Shown here: positions 6,625 through 14,166 of the stretch, piece after piece | Numbering within the stretch: the first letter of the stretch is position 1 | Layout: the number at the start of each line of letters is the position of its first letter | DNA from: a virus | Length of the DNA: 43,549 nt | IMG/VR virus record: IMGVR_UViG_3300042898_001937 | Coordinates: 1 to 43,549 of that record | Strand: one strand, 5' to 3' | Position numbers and translations under genes: made by a program | The notes under the pieces: generated by a model | Databases searched by the model: none | What the model saw: only the letters and a program-made list of their open reading frames with translations | Told to the model about the DNA's origin: nothing

Positions 6625-7125
6625 TTAACAAAAATCATCTGATGATGAAACCCTAAGTCCATCTACAATTCTATCGTCATATTTTGGGTCATCAAAAAAT
6701 GAACCCATACCTTTTGAACGTTGTTCTTTTCTATATTCTTGGTCCACAACCAAACCGTCGGGTTCACCCCAATTAAGTGCCATCACAATAAACTCATTCA
6801 CCTCTAATTCTTCCCCATATTCGTTAACCACTCGACCCGAACGAATAAATTCAAGTAGACTTTCTTTATCTTGATAGTATTTGTCTTTGTGAAAATTCCA
6901 ACAGAACTTCCAACCTGAACTTCTTTTACCTAAATGAATATTTGTTCCATTGATAAACATTTCCCAAGGTGAAAACCATTCCCAATCTTTTGTTGGTGAA
7001 ATATATTTCATTTCTCTTTCAAGGTTTTCAACAGACATATCCATTGATGTAACTTGTTGAATTAGAGTCTGTTGTCTCTTTAACATCTCTTCTTTTGTGG
7101 GTATTCGATAATAGTTTGTTGACAT
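6625..7125 (-). CDS. Conserved phage hypothetical (MSTNYY family)
   Basis: A 166-residue protein starting MSTNYYRIPTKEEM and containing NIHLGKRSSGWKFCWNFHK. This combination is familiar from small phage proteins of unknown function (an MSTNYY start and an I-H-x-G-K-S-x-GW core). The region is Trp-rich. The C-terminal 40 residues are acidic with FFDDPKYDD. It is the first gene behind a strong promoter and heads a run of closely spaced genes reaching to rfbC. Function is unknown. Confidence 0.7.
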   Translation of the reverse strand: MSTNYYRIPTKEEMLKRQQTLIQQVTSMDMSVENLEREMKYISPTKDWEWFSPWEMFINGTNIHLGKRSSGWKFCWNFHKDKYYQDKESLLEFIRSGRVVNEYGEELEVNEFIVMALNWGEPDGLVVDQEYRKEQRSKGMGSFFDDPKYDDRIVDGLRVSSSDDFC

Positions 7126-7142
7126 TTTAGTAAGTTTATATG

Positions 7143-7173
7143 CAAATTTACGTATTTTTTATGATATAACAAA
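7143..7173 (-). promoter_or_regulatory. Bacteroidota-type promoter for the 7125-to-3473 gene run
   Basis: On the minus strand TTTG (7170-7173) and TAAATTTG (7143-7150) are separated by exactly 19 bases, an exact match to TTTG-N19-TAnnTTTG. The -7 element ends 18 bases upstream of the start codon at 7125. Confidence 0.8.
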
Positions 7174-7180
7174 ATATGTA

Positions 7181-7210
7181 AAAAAAAATCCCCACATTTC
7201 TGTAGGGATT
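7181..7210 (-). terminator. Rho-independent terminator after the 7266-8648 gene
   Basis: On the minus-strand RNA, AAUCCCUACA pairs with UGUGGGGAUU (one G-U pair) around a GAAA loop and is followed by eight or more U residues. Confidence 0.83.
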
Positions 7211-7220
7211 GTTAACTGAA

Positions 7221-7257
7221 ACACTAGTGTGTCAATCCTTGAATACTTACCAAGGAT
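7221..7257 (-). other. Additional stem-loops before the terminator
   Basis: Between the stop at 7266 and the terminator are a perfect palindrome ACACTAGTGT (7221-7230) and an inverted repeat ATCCTTG / CAAGGAT (7235-7241 and 7251-7257) with a 9-base loop. Together with the terminator this makes a 3' region of three hairpins. It may stabilise the transcript or be a small RNA; no known family is recognised. Confidence 0.45.
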
Positions 7258-7265
7258 GGGTCCAA

Positions 7266-8648
7266 TTATTTAATTATTCTCTTCATTACATTTTGAACAA
7301 TTGAATTAACATAACTTTCATTAAGTTGTGGTTCTTCTTGTCCTTGTGTTTGTTCTTCATCATCGTTAAACGCCGCTAAACGTGCCGCTCTATTTGATCT
7401 GATTTCTGCACGTTGTTCATCACTCAATTCGTAGTTTACAATCTTAGCTCTTGTTAATTGTTCAGGGATTGGTATTTCCATGATTTGTTGTACAATCTCA
7501 CTTAGAACTTCTTGTAATCCTTGTCTGATTGCCTCGTTGTTTGCAATTGTATCTTTACTCGATATGTCACCACTCAATGGATTTTCTTCCAAATCAATAG
7601 TTCTTGAAGCGGTAAAATTATAATCTTCAGCCAATTTTGCTCTCTCTATTTGACCATTGTTTCTAATGTTTTTACCATGTTCGGTTTTAAACGTTGCATT
7701 GATTTTATAATATTGAGTAACACCTTGACCTAACATACCATCGATAGTTAACAATGAAGTCACACAAGTATCAAACGTTGTTGGTGATAAACCATATTTT
7801 TCTAAATTGTACAATTCAGTAAACCCTTCCCATCGACCAGAACTCTTTTTAGTTTTATCCCAGTTGTCATAAACTTTATTAAATTGACGACCTAAATGGT
7901 GTTCTCTATAAAATTTTTCATCGGCACTTGTTACACCATTTACATTTCTTACCGCTGAATTGTAGTAATCCCTAACATTTTCATATGAATTAAATGAAAG
8001 TGTTTGATATGTAAATGCATTATTAGTAAATTTACTATGTCTATCTAAGAAAGCTCTTTCATTAATACTGATTTTTGGAATACTATTTTTTTCTAAATAA
8101 TCTTGAACTTGACTATTAATTGTCCGTTGAGCAATTGGATATAACATATACCTTTTGATGTACTCGGCGTCAGCTATCTCACTATCAAATCTTACTCTTG
8201 CATCAATTGTTTGACGTTCACCTTCTGGTTCATATACTTCAAATTCTCCGGTTGTTACTCGAGGTTCGCAAGTTGGGTTTGTTTTCTTTTTTGATATGTA
8301 AAATTTACCATATTCTTCTTTTAACGCATTAATTGCCGATTGATGTGTTTGAATAAACTCATCAATTTGACTAAGACATGGGTAAATAATAACAATTGGT
8401 TGTTTAGTGGTTTTGTCTAAGATTTTGTGTCCAATATGACTACCTTTAGCCTTACCTGATCTTAACTCAGAACCTCTGGCTTTATATGAACCCTCGTAAC
8501 CTTTACTATCTTGAGGTTCACTCATGATTGGTTCCCAAGACTTTTCAGTTCCTTGTTGTTTTTTAAAGTCAGCTAATTCGTCTATGTCCATTTCTAACGA
8601 GTTTTCGTTCAACATCGTTATCAATTCACTTTTTTTAAATTCTCTCAT
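7266..8648 (-). CDS. Putative virion or internal head protein with cleavable N-terminus
   Basis: A 460-residue protein beginning MREFKKSELITMLNENSLEM, where LNE at residues 13-15 fits a T4-type prohead protease cleavage site. The body is mixed alpha/beta, hydrophilic and without recognisable motifs. The C-terminus is acidic (DDEEQTQGQEEPQ) and ends in an amphipathic helix (YVNSIVQNVMKRIIK) similar in style to the starts of the small proteins at 1415 and 3197. It is isolated between a GTATTTATATA leader motif and a strong terminator. A virion role is inferred from these features only. Confidence 0.6.
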   Translation of the reverse strand: MREFKKSELITMLNENSLEMDIDELADFKKQQGTEKSWEPIMSEPQDSKGYEGSYKARGSELRSGKAKGSHIGHKILDKTTKQPIVIIYPCLSQIDEFIQTHQSAINALKEEYGKFYISKKKTNPTCEPRVTTGEFEVYEPEGERQTIDARVRFDSEIADAEYIKRYMLYPIAQRTINSQVQDYLEKNSIPKISINERAFLDRHSKFTNNAFTYQTLSFNSYENVRDYYNSAVRNVNGVTSADEKFYREHHLGRQFNKVYDNWDKTKKSSGRWEGFTELYNLEKYGLSPTTFDTCVTSLLTIDGMLGQGVTQYYKINATFKTEHGKNIRNNGQIERAKLAEDYNFTASRTIDLEENPLSGDISSKDTIANNEAIRQGLQEVLSEIVQQIMEIPIPEQLTRAKIVNYELSDEQRAEIRSNRAARLAAFNDDEEQTQGQEEPQLNESYVNSIVQNVMKRIIK

Positions 8649-8672
8649 ATCTGTTAAAATTTCTTATATGTA

Positions 8673-8681
8673 TATAAATAC
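8673..8681 (-). promoter_or_regulatory. GTATTTATA motif (candidate late promoter)
   Basis: The minus-strand GTATTTATA lies 25-33 bases upstream of the start codon of the 460-residue gene, and is followed by TACATATAAG. Confidence 0.4.
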
Positions 8682-8703
8682 TCCAATTATAGTATTTGTA
8701 TCA

Positions 8704-9066
8704 TTACACATTCATTTTAAGAACACATTCGAGATGGTTGGTATTAACCAAATAGTCGGTATCCACATTTGAGGTGTCTCCACCACAATATTCACAAACC
8801 CATTGACTCGTTGTGTCAATCTTTTCCATACCATAATTTTCGTAAAAATATTGTCTAATTTTACCCCCTAACTCAAAATTGTTGGGGTACGTTGTCACGT
8901 AATGTTTTGGGATGGTAATCATGTCTCTACTCTCAGGACCACCTTTAAGGTGACATTCTAAACATAGTTGACCAGCACCCTCTATGTAACCAGTTCTAAA
9001 ATCTACGTGTGTGTTAATGTTGGTTGTGGTTTCTTTACCACATAAAATACAAATTTCGTTTGGCAT
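8704..9066 (-). CDS. Zinc-ribbon protein with four Cys/His pairs
   Basis: A 120-residue protein with paired metal ligands: Cys6-x2-Cys9, Cys35-x2-Cys38, Cys91-x2-Cys94 and His111-x2-Cys114. The first two pairs (CILCG, CLECH) and the last two (CEYCG, HLEC) each look like one zinc site, giving two zinc-ribbon or HNH-like knuckles separated by about 50 residues. There is no HNH catalytic His-Asn-His. It may bind nucleic acid or protein. It is not assigned to a named family. Confidence 0.7.
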   Translation of the reverse strand: MPNEICILCGKETTTNINTHVDFRTGYIEGAGQLCLECHLKGGPESRDMITIPKHYVTTYPNNFELGGKIRQYFYENYGMEKIDTTSQWVCEYCGGDTSNVDTDYLVNTNHLECVLKMNV

Positions 9067-9129
9067 AATAATAAATTTATAATATGAATATAAACTTATT
9101 ATTTTGTATTAAAAAGTGTTTTTGGGGAA

Positions 9130-10665
9130 TTACACGTAAGTATCGGTTGATTTGTTCTTATTAAGAGAAGCATAAATTGGAGCCGCGATTCTATTTGCTT
9201 GAGCCGCAATTTTATTAATAGACTTCTCATATCCACCACTTGCATATCTTTGGTTGTTTTTATTGACAAAGTTTGCCAATAAATCATTAGCGGTTTTACC
9301 TTTTACCAAGTAACTCCTTGCAATTAAATTATAATATGTGTCAATACCACTCTGAACGGTACCATGTTGAACGTTTGCTCCTGAATCTGTATTTCCTACG
9401 TTAAATGGATTGTTTGTTCTAATTGGTCTACTTTTAGGGTCCGAGTTTCCAATACCTCCTTCGGTAGCCAATTGAGCTAAAGCCAATTCAGGTGGAACAT
9501 ACTTATTATACTTTTGGAAGGCGTTTTTAGCTCCTTGGGTTAACATATTACCTTTAATACCCAATAAGTTAGGTGGTCTGGTTTTAATAAATTTATCACA
9601 TATTTCAGAATATGCATTTTGACCCTCATTGGTTGTTAAATCTAAATCTGTAAATAATATACCACCACCTGTTGTGGATGCCTTATCTATATATGGGTCT
9701 AAGTCACTAGGTTTTAAATTTTTAACTAACAATTTAGAGACCATTGAATCAACCATTTCGGGACTTATAACCGACTCACTTCCGTTACTTGATTGGTTAG
9801 GTGTTGAGAAATCATAACCACCTTTACCTATAAAATTCATTGGGTTAACTAATTGTCCATCTTTTCTTAATGTAAAATGTAGGTGAGCCCCTCTAGAATT
9901 ACCTTTACCAGAGTCGTTAGCATCTCCACCACTTAAACCCACAATATCTCCCGCATTAACATTTTGTCCTTGAGTTACTTTAATATCTTTAATATGACAA
10001 AATCCAGATTGAAATCCACTTCCGTGTTTAATAATTATCGTTCCTCCACATCTTGGTGTTTCTCCTGCTTTTGTCACTACACCTTCAGCTGGTGACTTAA
10101 CGGGTGTTCCCGATTTAGCCCTTAAATCCACACCAGGGTGGGTTTCATAACTTCTTTTTTCACCAAATGGAGAATTAACACTATTAGAATCGATAGGAAC
10201 AGGTTCCATTAATGCTGCCTCATGAATTAAGGCGGATTCTATTAATATCCTCATCGGGATTGATGATTCTTCAATTGTATCTTTATCTGTAATATTGTTA
10301 TCTTTCTTGTATTGATTTACCGCTTTTGCCGTTTCAGGACCAAATAAACCATCAACACCGTGCAATGGTAAGTTATAACCTAATAACATTAAACCTATTT
10401 GAACTGACTCAACATCGGTTTGATATTCCATACTTCCAACTCTTTGTTGGAATAAAGGTTGGTCTATATTTTTTAATGTATCTAAAAATTTAGTAACATC
10501 ATTAGTTACGTAATCGGCTGTTTTTTGATTATCTACTTTTTTTACCTCTTCAGGTTCTTTATTTGATTTAGATAATAAATCAGACATAAATGATTCATTC
10601 ACCACATTTTCACCGTAAGTGATTGTGTGAATCCTTTTTAATTCTTCAATTAAGTTATTCTTCAT
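9130..10665 (-). CDS. Three-domain peptidoglycan hydrolase (PG-binding, M23, lysozyme-like)
   Basis: A 511-residue lysin. Residues about 80-125 are a peptidoglycan-binding domain (VQIGLMLLGYNL, GVDGLFGPETAKAVNQYKK). Residues about 160-280 are an M23 metalloendopeptidase with zinc ligands His176 and Asp180 in HPGVDL and His263 in AHLHF. Residues about 385-500 resemble a glucosaminidase/lysozyme-like domain, with a candidate catalytic Glu402 in LATEGGIG and TNNPFNVGNTDSG. The N-terminus ends its first helix with VVNE (residues 21-24), a possible prohead-type cleavage site, and there is no signal peptide. It may be a virion-associated lysin that acts at entry, or an endolysin needing a holin. 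Confidence 0.9.
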   Translation of the reverse strand: MKNNLIEELKRIHTITYGENVVNESFMSDLLSKSNKEPEEVKKVDNQKTADYVTNDVTKFLDTLKNIDQPLFQQRVGSMEYQTDVESVQIGLMLLGYNLPLHGVDGLFGPETAKAVNQYKKDNNITDKDTIEESSIPMRILIESALIHEAALMEPVPIDSNSVNSPFGEKRSYETHPGVDLRAKSGTPVKSPAEGVVTKAGETPRCGGTIIIKHGSGFQSGFCHIKDIKVTQGQNVNAGDIVGLSGGDANDSGKGNSRGAHLHFTLRKDGQLVNPMNFIGKGGYDFSTPNQSSNGSESVISPEMVDSMVSKLLVKNLKPSDLDPYIDKASTTGGGILFTDLDLTTNEGQNAYSEICDKFIKTRPPNLLGIKGNMLTQGAKNAFQKYNKYVPPELALAQLATEGGIGNSDPKSRPIRTNNPFNVGNTDSGANVQHGTVQSGIDTYYNLIARSYLVKGKTANDLLANFVNKNNQRYASGGYEKSINKIAAQANRIAAPIYASLNKNKSTDTYV

Positions 10666-10694
10666 ATTAATATAAATATATGAAAATCGAACTT

Positions 10695-10862
10695 TTACTT
10701 CTGACCGGTGTTGTTTTTATCATCTTCATCAAAAATCCCGAATAAATCGTCTCCTGTGTAATCAGGGTGATTCTTATGCATGTAGTCAATACCCCTAACC
10801 CAAAAGAATGAAACAATTGCCGCCAATACGAAACTACAACCAATACCAATTAATAATCCCAT
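10695..10862 (-). CDS. Short membrane protein (55 aa)
   Basis: A 55-residue ORF found by reading the gap between the lysin and the HAD gene. The first 23 residues are a hydrophobic helix (MGLLIGIGCSFVLAAIVSFF), followed by RGIDYMHKNHPDYTGDD and an acidic tail. The coherent helix and acidic tail support a real gene. The start lies 3 bases after the HAD gene's stop codon. A holin or lysis-accessory role is conceivable because it sits next to the lysin, but it has only one helix. Confidence 0.65.
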   Translation of the reverse strand: MGLLIGIGCSFVLAAIVSFFWVRGIDYMHKNHPDYTGDDLFGIFDEDDKNNTGQK

Positions 10863-10865
10863 AAT

Positions 10866-11396
10866 TTATCTGTTTAATTTTTTAACGCATTCATCAATCT
10901 TATCTCTCAACTTACCACCTTTACCCCAATCACCATCAACTTGTACGTGATGAAATTGTGGGATACCTAATGATTTATATCCAAAGTTTAGTTGCATATC
11001 ATCAATAGAAATCCAATTGGTAGGTTTGAATGATTTAACCCATGTCTCAATTTCACACGCCCTATCCCATTGATTTGATGAACTCATTTTCTTTTTGGGA
11101 TTGAAGTGGGTTGTAGTATCTAATACGTTCCATCTACCAATACCATAATGTTCGAATATCATAGCTAAGTTAAGAATACCAAAATGCTTTTTCCAATCAG
11201 ATGATACCACTAAACTGGCATCAGTTTGTTTTATAATTTCAGCCAATGCATCACAATCTTCTTTAACCCACGGGTATGGTATTGTGAATTCACTTTTAGT
11301 TCCTTCCAATATTTTTACCTTACCTTCATCCCAAGTCCCCCACGATAATGGACCATCAACATCTATAAAAATTACTTTACCTCTCATTTGTATCAT
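10866..11396 (-). CDS. HAD-family phosphatase (Swiss-army-knife RNA-repair type)
   Basis: A 176-residue HAD phosphohydrolase. Motif I is FIDVDGPLSW (Asp12 nucleophile, Asp14), motif II is VVSSDWKKHFG (Ser65), and motif IV is SIDDM (Asp132-Asp133). The SSDW variant is seen in the HAD domain of RNA-repair proteins, so a 5'- or 3'-phosphatase role on nucleic acid or nucleotides is plausible. The substrate is not settled. The start at 11396 is supported by an ATGA overlap with the stop of the 45-residue upstream gene. Confidence 0.8.
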   Translation of the reverse strand: MIQMRGKVIFIDVDGPLSWGTWDEGKVKILEGTKSEFTIPYPWVKEDCDALAEIIKQTDASLVVSSDWKKHFGILNLAMIFEHYGIGRWNVLDTTTHFNPKKKMSSSNQWDRACEIETWVKSFKPTNWISIDDMQLNFGYKSLGIPQFHHVQVDGDWGKGGKLRDKIDECVKKLNR

Positions 11397-11530
11397 TTAA
11401 ATAATTCGTGGTAAACTCCTGTTGCAATTGTATACATTAAAATGGACATCATAATAAATAAAAAAGTTCCTAATGAAATCATCACCACGAACAAGAATAC
11501 TTTAAATATGTTTTCAACTATATTTTTCAT
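11393..11530 (-). CDS. Short membrane protein (45 aa)
   Basis: A 45-residue ORF in the gap before the HAD gene: MKNIVENIFKVFLFVVMIS and onward, with one long hydrophobic helix from about residue 9 to 38. Its TGA overlaps the ATG of the HAD gene (ATGA), a layout used repeatedly in this genome, which supports it being real. Function is unknown. Confidence 0.6.
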   Translation of the reverse strand: MKNIVENIFKVFLFVVMISLGTFLFIMMSILMYTIATGVYHELFK

Positions 11531-11540
11531 ATCATCTGTT

Positions 11541-12221
11541 TTATTTTGTAAAGTTACGAAAATTCTTTTTAAATTCGTTTTGATATATTTTTAATTCTTT
11601 TATATCTAAACCGTTATATAACCCTGTTGACATAAACGCTTGAATTTCATCATCTATGATTTTCTTATCATTCACATAACCCATTTTGATTAATTTATTT
11701 TTTAATTTTGTGTAATGGGTTGGTTTAACATTACCAATGATTTTATTTACCTTTTTCTTATAATCCTTGTTGGTGAAATATAAACCATGTGCAATTTCAT
11801 GATCCATTGTTTTTAAATCCTTACTACTTGCCCCAATCAAATACCAATCACATCTTGTTCCATTATTTTTATTTTGTGAGTCAATTGCACAATAAAAATA
11901 AATGTCATTCATTATTTCATCATACTCTGTGTCTTTACAAAAAATACCATTAGCTCGTTGAACTATATTACATGGAATATTATATCCAGACCAATCGTCG
12001 GGATATGTAAATGTTCTTTTCTTCCATGCCGATTTATAATGTCTCATATATTCCATCCAAGTAAATGGTTTACCTCTGAACTTCTTATATGGTGATTCGT
12101 AAAACTCTTGGTAACGACAAAATAACATTGCCCTGTCGTAATCATCATCGACAGTTACACAATATATTCTTGGGGATACTTCTTTAACTACACCTTTAAC
12201 TAGTGGGTGTTTAATCTTCAT
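11541..12221 (-). CDS. HEXXH metallopeptidase-like protein
   Basis: A 226-residue protein. The segment MDHEIAHGLYF contains an HEXXH zinc motif (His141, Glu142, His145), and a candidate third ligand, Glu192, lies 47 residues downstream in DDEIQAFM, as in gluzincins. There is no signal peptide, so it should act in the cytoplasm or in the virion. The N-terminal 130 residues are Tyr/Trp-rich and are not recognised. The target is unknown; a role against host proteins or in maturation is speculative. Confidence 0.65.
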   Translation of the reverse strand: MKIKHPLVKGVVKEVSPRIYCVTVDDDYDRAMLFCRYQEFYESPYKKFRGKPFTWMEYMRHYKSAWKKRTFTYPDDWSGYNIPCNIVQRANGIFCKDTEYDEIMNDIYFYCAIDSQNKNNGTRCDWYLIGASSKDLKTMDHEIAHGLYFTNKDYKKKVNKIIGNVKPTHYTKLKNKLIKMGYVNDKKIIDDEIQAFMSTGLYNGLDIKELKIYQNEFKKNFRNFTK

Positions 12222-12321
12222 TATTTGGTAATCTTTTAATTTGTATCAACATGTTTATTAATCCGAACACCGATAGTGTTGCAAATAATACAAATCCAAT
12301 AATTGTTAACATTTCAATCAT
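12211..12321 (-). CDS. Short membrane protein (36 aa)
   Basis: A 36-residue ORF in the gap between the small cytosine methyltransferase and the HEXXH gene. It begins MIEMLTIIGFVLFATLSVFG and is one membrane helix with a basic end. Its ATG overlaps the methyltransferase TGA (ATGA), and its stop overlaps the next start by 11 bases. This coupling is the main support. Confidence 0.55.
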   Translation of the reverse strand: MIEMLTIIGFVLFATLSVFGLINMLIQIKRLPNNED

Positions 12322-12932
12322 AAACAACTTTTTAATATTTCTAAACATAATTCGGCAGGTATCTTACTTCTCTCATAAGCATTGGCTCTACCTTGTGTTC
12401 CAGTTCGTGATCCTCTTGGTGCCGCGACGTGACAAGGGTCACCATTCTTACACATTTTACGAGGAGTCCACAAATCACTATTGGTCCATATGTCGGTTGG
12501 TTTCATACGTTCATCACCATACTGACAATATGTAACGGTATTTCTTTTATAACCTTCCATGAACGGCATCTTACGAAGAACCCCACGAGGATTCTCAATG
12601 AACCAGTATGTTGGATTAAAGTGTTCTATCACTTCTATTGTTTTCTTAACTAACTCAATACCTAATCGTGCTGTGTCTGTTTTGGGAATGTATGCACCTT
12701 TACCTCCAGCCCAATGATGTCCAATTGCTGCAACACTAAATCCAGTACATGGTGGTGATGCCCAAATAACATCGGGTTGAAATGGTACCTTGGTTACATC
12801 AAAATCAAGGATACTCACAGGGTAGTGAATACCTTCAAATGGTGTAAGATCAGAAGAGAATACCTCCATACCTAAACCTTCAGCTATCTTACCAACCGAA
12901 CGACTACCAGCAAATAATTCTAACACTTTCAT
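12318..12932 (-). CDS. Phage-type DNA C5-cytosine methyltransferase (short form)
   Basis: A 204-residue protein. Motif I is VLELFAGSRSVG, motif IV is WASPPCTGFS with the catalytic Cys62, and motif VI is FIENPRG. The protein lacks the large target-recognition domain and motifs IX-X of Dcm/HhaI-type enzymes, which is normal for short phage cytosine methyltransferases. The ENP variant of motif VI is likewise common in that group. It probably marks phage DNA against host restriction. The target sequence cannot be read off. It is coupled by ATGA to the 36-residue membrane protein. Confidence 0.83.
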   Translation of the reverse strand: MKVLELFAGSRSVGKIAEGLGMEVFSSDLTPFEGIHYPVSILDFDVTKVPFQPDVIWASPPCTGFSVAAIGHHWAGGKGAYIPKTDTARLGIELVKKTIEVIEHFNPTYWFIENPRGVLRKMPFMEGYKRNTVTYCQYGDERMKPTDIWTNSDLWTPRKMCKNGDPCHVAAPRGSRTGTQGRANAYERSKIPAELCLEILKSCL

Positions 12933-13135
12933 TAACGTAAGTATTTAAATTTATTAGCAAGGTTATTAATAAAATTTTCTTCTTCTAGTGATAACAAGTC
13001 TCTACACTTTGTTAACTTTTCGAGACTTTCCCAAAATATTTGGTCGTTGATATTTGGATTACTAACAAGATTATTCTTACGTTTGATTTCTTCAGAAAAC
13101 TCACTTGGGTTGGTTTCAGTTGTAAATTCTAGCAT
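12932..13135 (-). CDS. Small hypothetical protein
   Basis: A 67-residue helical, charged protein (MLEFTTETNPSEFSEEIKRK and onward). The start at 13135 is chosen over the longer frame because it begins just after the stop of the upstream membrane-protein gene at 13141 and avoids a 145-base overlap. It overlaps the methyltransferase start by one base. No family is recognised. Confidence 0.55.
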   Translation of the reverse strand: MLEFTTETNPSEFSEEIKRKNNLVSNPNINDQIFWESLEKLTKCRDLLSLEEENFINNLANKFKYLR

Positions 13136-13140
13136 ATATT

Positions 13141-13476
13141 TTAATTTAAAATGTGTCTTAATATTATTGTTAAAGAAATCACAATCCATATTGTGTTGAA
13201 TAAGATTAATGTGGGTAATGACTTCCTCATACTTGCCCAAATCAATAATGATGATGTTAGTAATGTAAAGAAATGCATGTACCATAATTCAATACCAAAA
13301 ATTAACCCCGGTACAATGATGATTGCTTTTGCCATCCAAGATGCAAATTCAATTGTGTTATAATTAATCCAATATTCTCGTGACTTAAACATCAATAGTT
13401 TACTCCATATTTTTTTATACCCAACAATGTAGTATAAACCCGCAATGAAAATAACGTAAGTTAAGATGTATTCCAT
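13141..13476 (-). CDS. Multi-pass membrane protein
   Basis: A 111-residue protein with about four hydrophobic helices (roughly residues 3-20, 43-63, 66-84 and 89-109) and a short basic loop near residue 30. No transporter signature is visible. It is next to the Fe-S assembly genes on the same strand but 37 bases away, so a functional link is only a possibility. Confidence 0.6.
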   Translation of the reverse strand: MEYILTYVIFIAGLYYIVGYKKIWSKLLMFKSREYWINYNTIEFASWMAKAIIIVPGLIFGIELWYMHFFTLLTSSLLIWASMRKSLPTLILFNTIWIVISLTIILRHILN

Positions 13477-13513
13477 ATCTTAAATTATAAATAAAATAAA
13501 CGATAAAAAAAAA

Positions 13514-13843
13514 TTATAAAGAAAAACTTTCACCACATCCACAAGTACGTGATGCGTTTGGATTCACCCAATGGAACCCCTTTCCGTTCAGACCGTCGGA
13601 ATATTCTAATTGTGTACCATATAGGTACAAGACAGATTTTTTGTCAACAACAACTCTCAACACAGTCAAATCAATAACCTCATCCATGTCGGTTGTTGTG
13701 TCATCAAAATCCATAACATATGATAAACCACTACACCCACCTCCCTTAACACCTACACGCAAAAAATGAGTCTCGGGAGTTAACCCTTGACTCATCATTA
13801 ATTCAACGACATGCTCAAGAGCATTATCACCAATTGTAATCAT
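13514..13843 (-). CDS. iscA: A-type iron-sulfur carrier protein (IscA/ErpA)
   Basis: A 109-residue protein of typical family length. The three conserved cysteines are present: Cys37 in GGGCSG, and Cys101 and Cys103 in RTCGCGESF. The core strand GKGFHWVNPNAS is also typical. A-type carriers accept a [2Fe-2S] or [4Fe-4S] cluster from the IscU scaffold and pass it to client proteins. The gene follows the ferredoxin and iscU genes with almost no spacing, forming a three-gene Fe-S module. The radical SAM protein at 39,898 is a possible client in this same genome. Confidence 0.93.
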   Translation of the reverse strand: MITIGDNALEHVVELMMSQGLTPETHFLRVGVKGGGCSGLSYVMDFDDTTTDMDEVIDLTVLRVVVDKKSVLYLYGTQLEYSDGLNGKGFHWVNPNASRTCGCGESFSL

Positions 13844-13844
13844 A

Positions 13845-14153
13845 TTAATTATACTTTAAACCAAAGAACTCATAATTTTTATGTACTGATACTTCATCAC
13901 CCGCTTTAATTGCAATATCTTCATCTTCATAAATTGCACTAACAGGACATTCAGGAACACACGCTCCACAATTGATACATGTATCAGGATTTATATATAA
14001 CTGTCCACCAGGAAATGCATCTTTACCTTGTTTACCCACTTCTGAACCTGATCCATCTATATCAATAGGTCCGTGAATACAATCAACCGGACATACATTT
14101 GCACAAGCGGTATCCATACAATCAACACAAGCCCCCCCAATAATAAAACTCAT
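13845..14153 (-). CDS. 7Fe-type (3Fe-4S / 4Fe-4S) ferredoxin
   Basis: A 102-residue protein. Its cysteine pattern is Cys9-x2-Cys12-x4-Cys17-x3-Cys21-Pro-x2-Cys25 and then Cys59-x2-Cys62-x2-Cys65-x3-Cys69-Pro. This is the order found in Azotobacter FdI-type ferredoxins, with a longer insertion of about 15 residues between the halves. It is an electron carrier, and its place between iscU and iscA suggests that it supplies electrons for cluster assembly. The canonical ISC ferredoxin is a 2Fe-2S protein, so this is an unusual pairing. It starts 13 bases after the iscU stop. Confidence 0.9.
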   Translation of the reverse strand: MSFIIGGACVDCMDTACANVCPVDCIHGPIDIDGSGSEVGKQGKDAFPGGQLYINPDTCINCGACVPECPVSAIYEDEDIAIKAGDEVSVHKNYEFFGLKYN

Positions 14154-14166
14154 GATTTATATTTTT

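Noticed and set aside
10667-10849. 60-codon minus-strand open frame overlapping the lysin gap
   Set aside because: It is out of frame with the 55-codon ORF at 10695-10862, which has a clean membrane helix, an acidic tail and a start next to the HAD gene stop.
12932-13285. Longer start for the small protein ending at 12932
   Set aside because: It would overlap the upstream membrane-protein gene by about 145 bases. The Met at 13135 sits right after that gene's stop.
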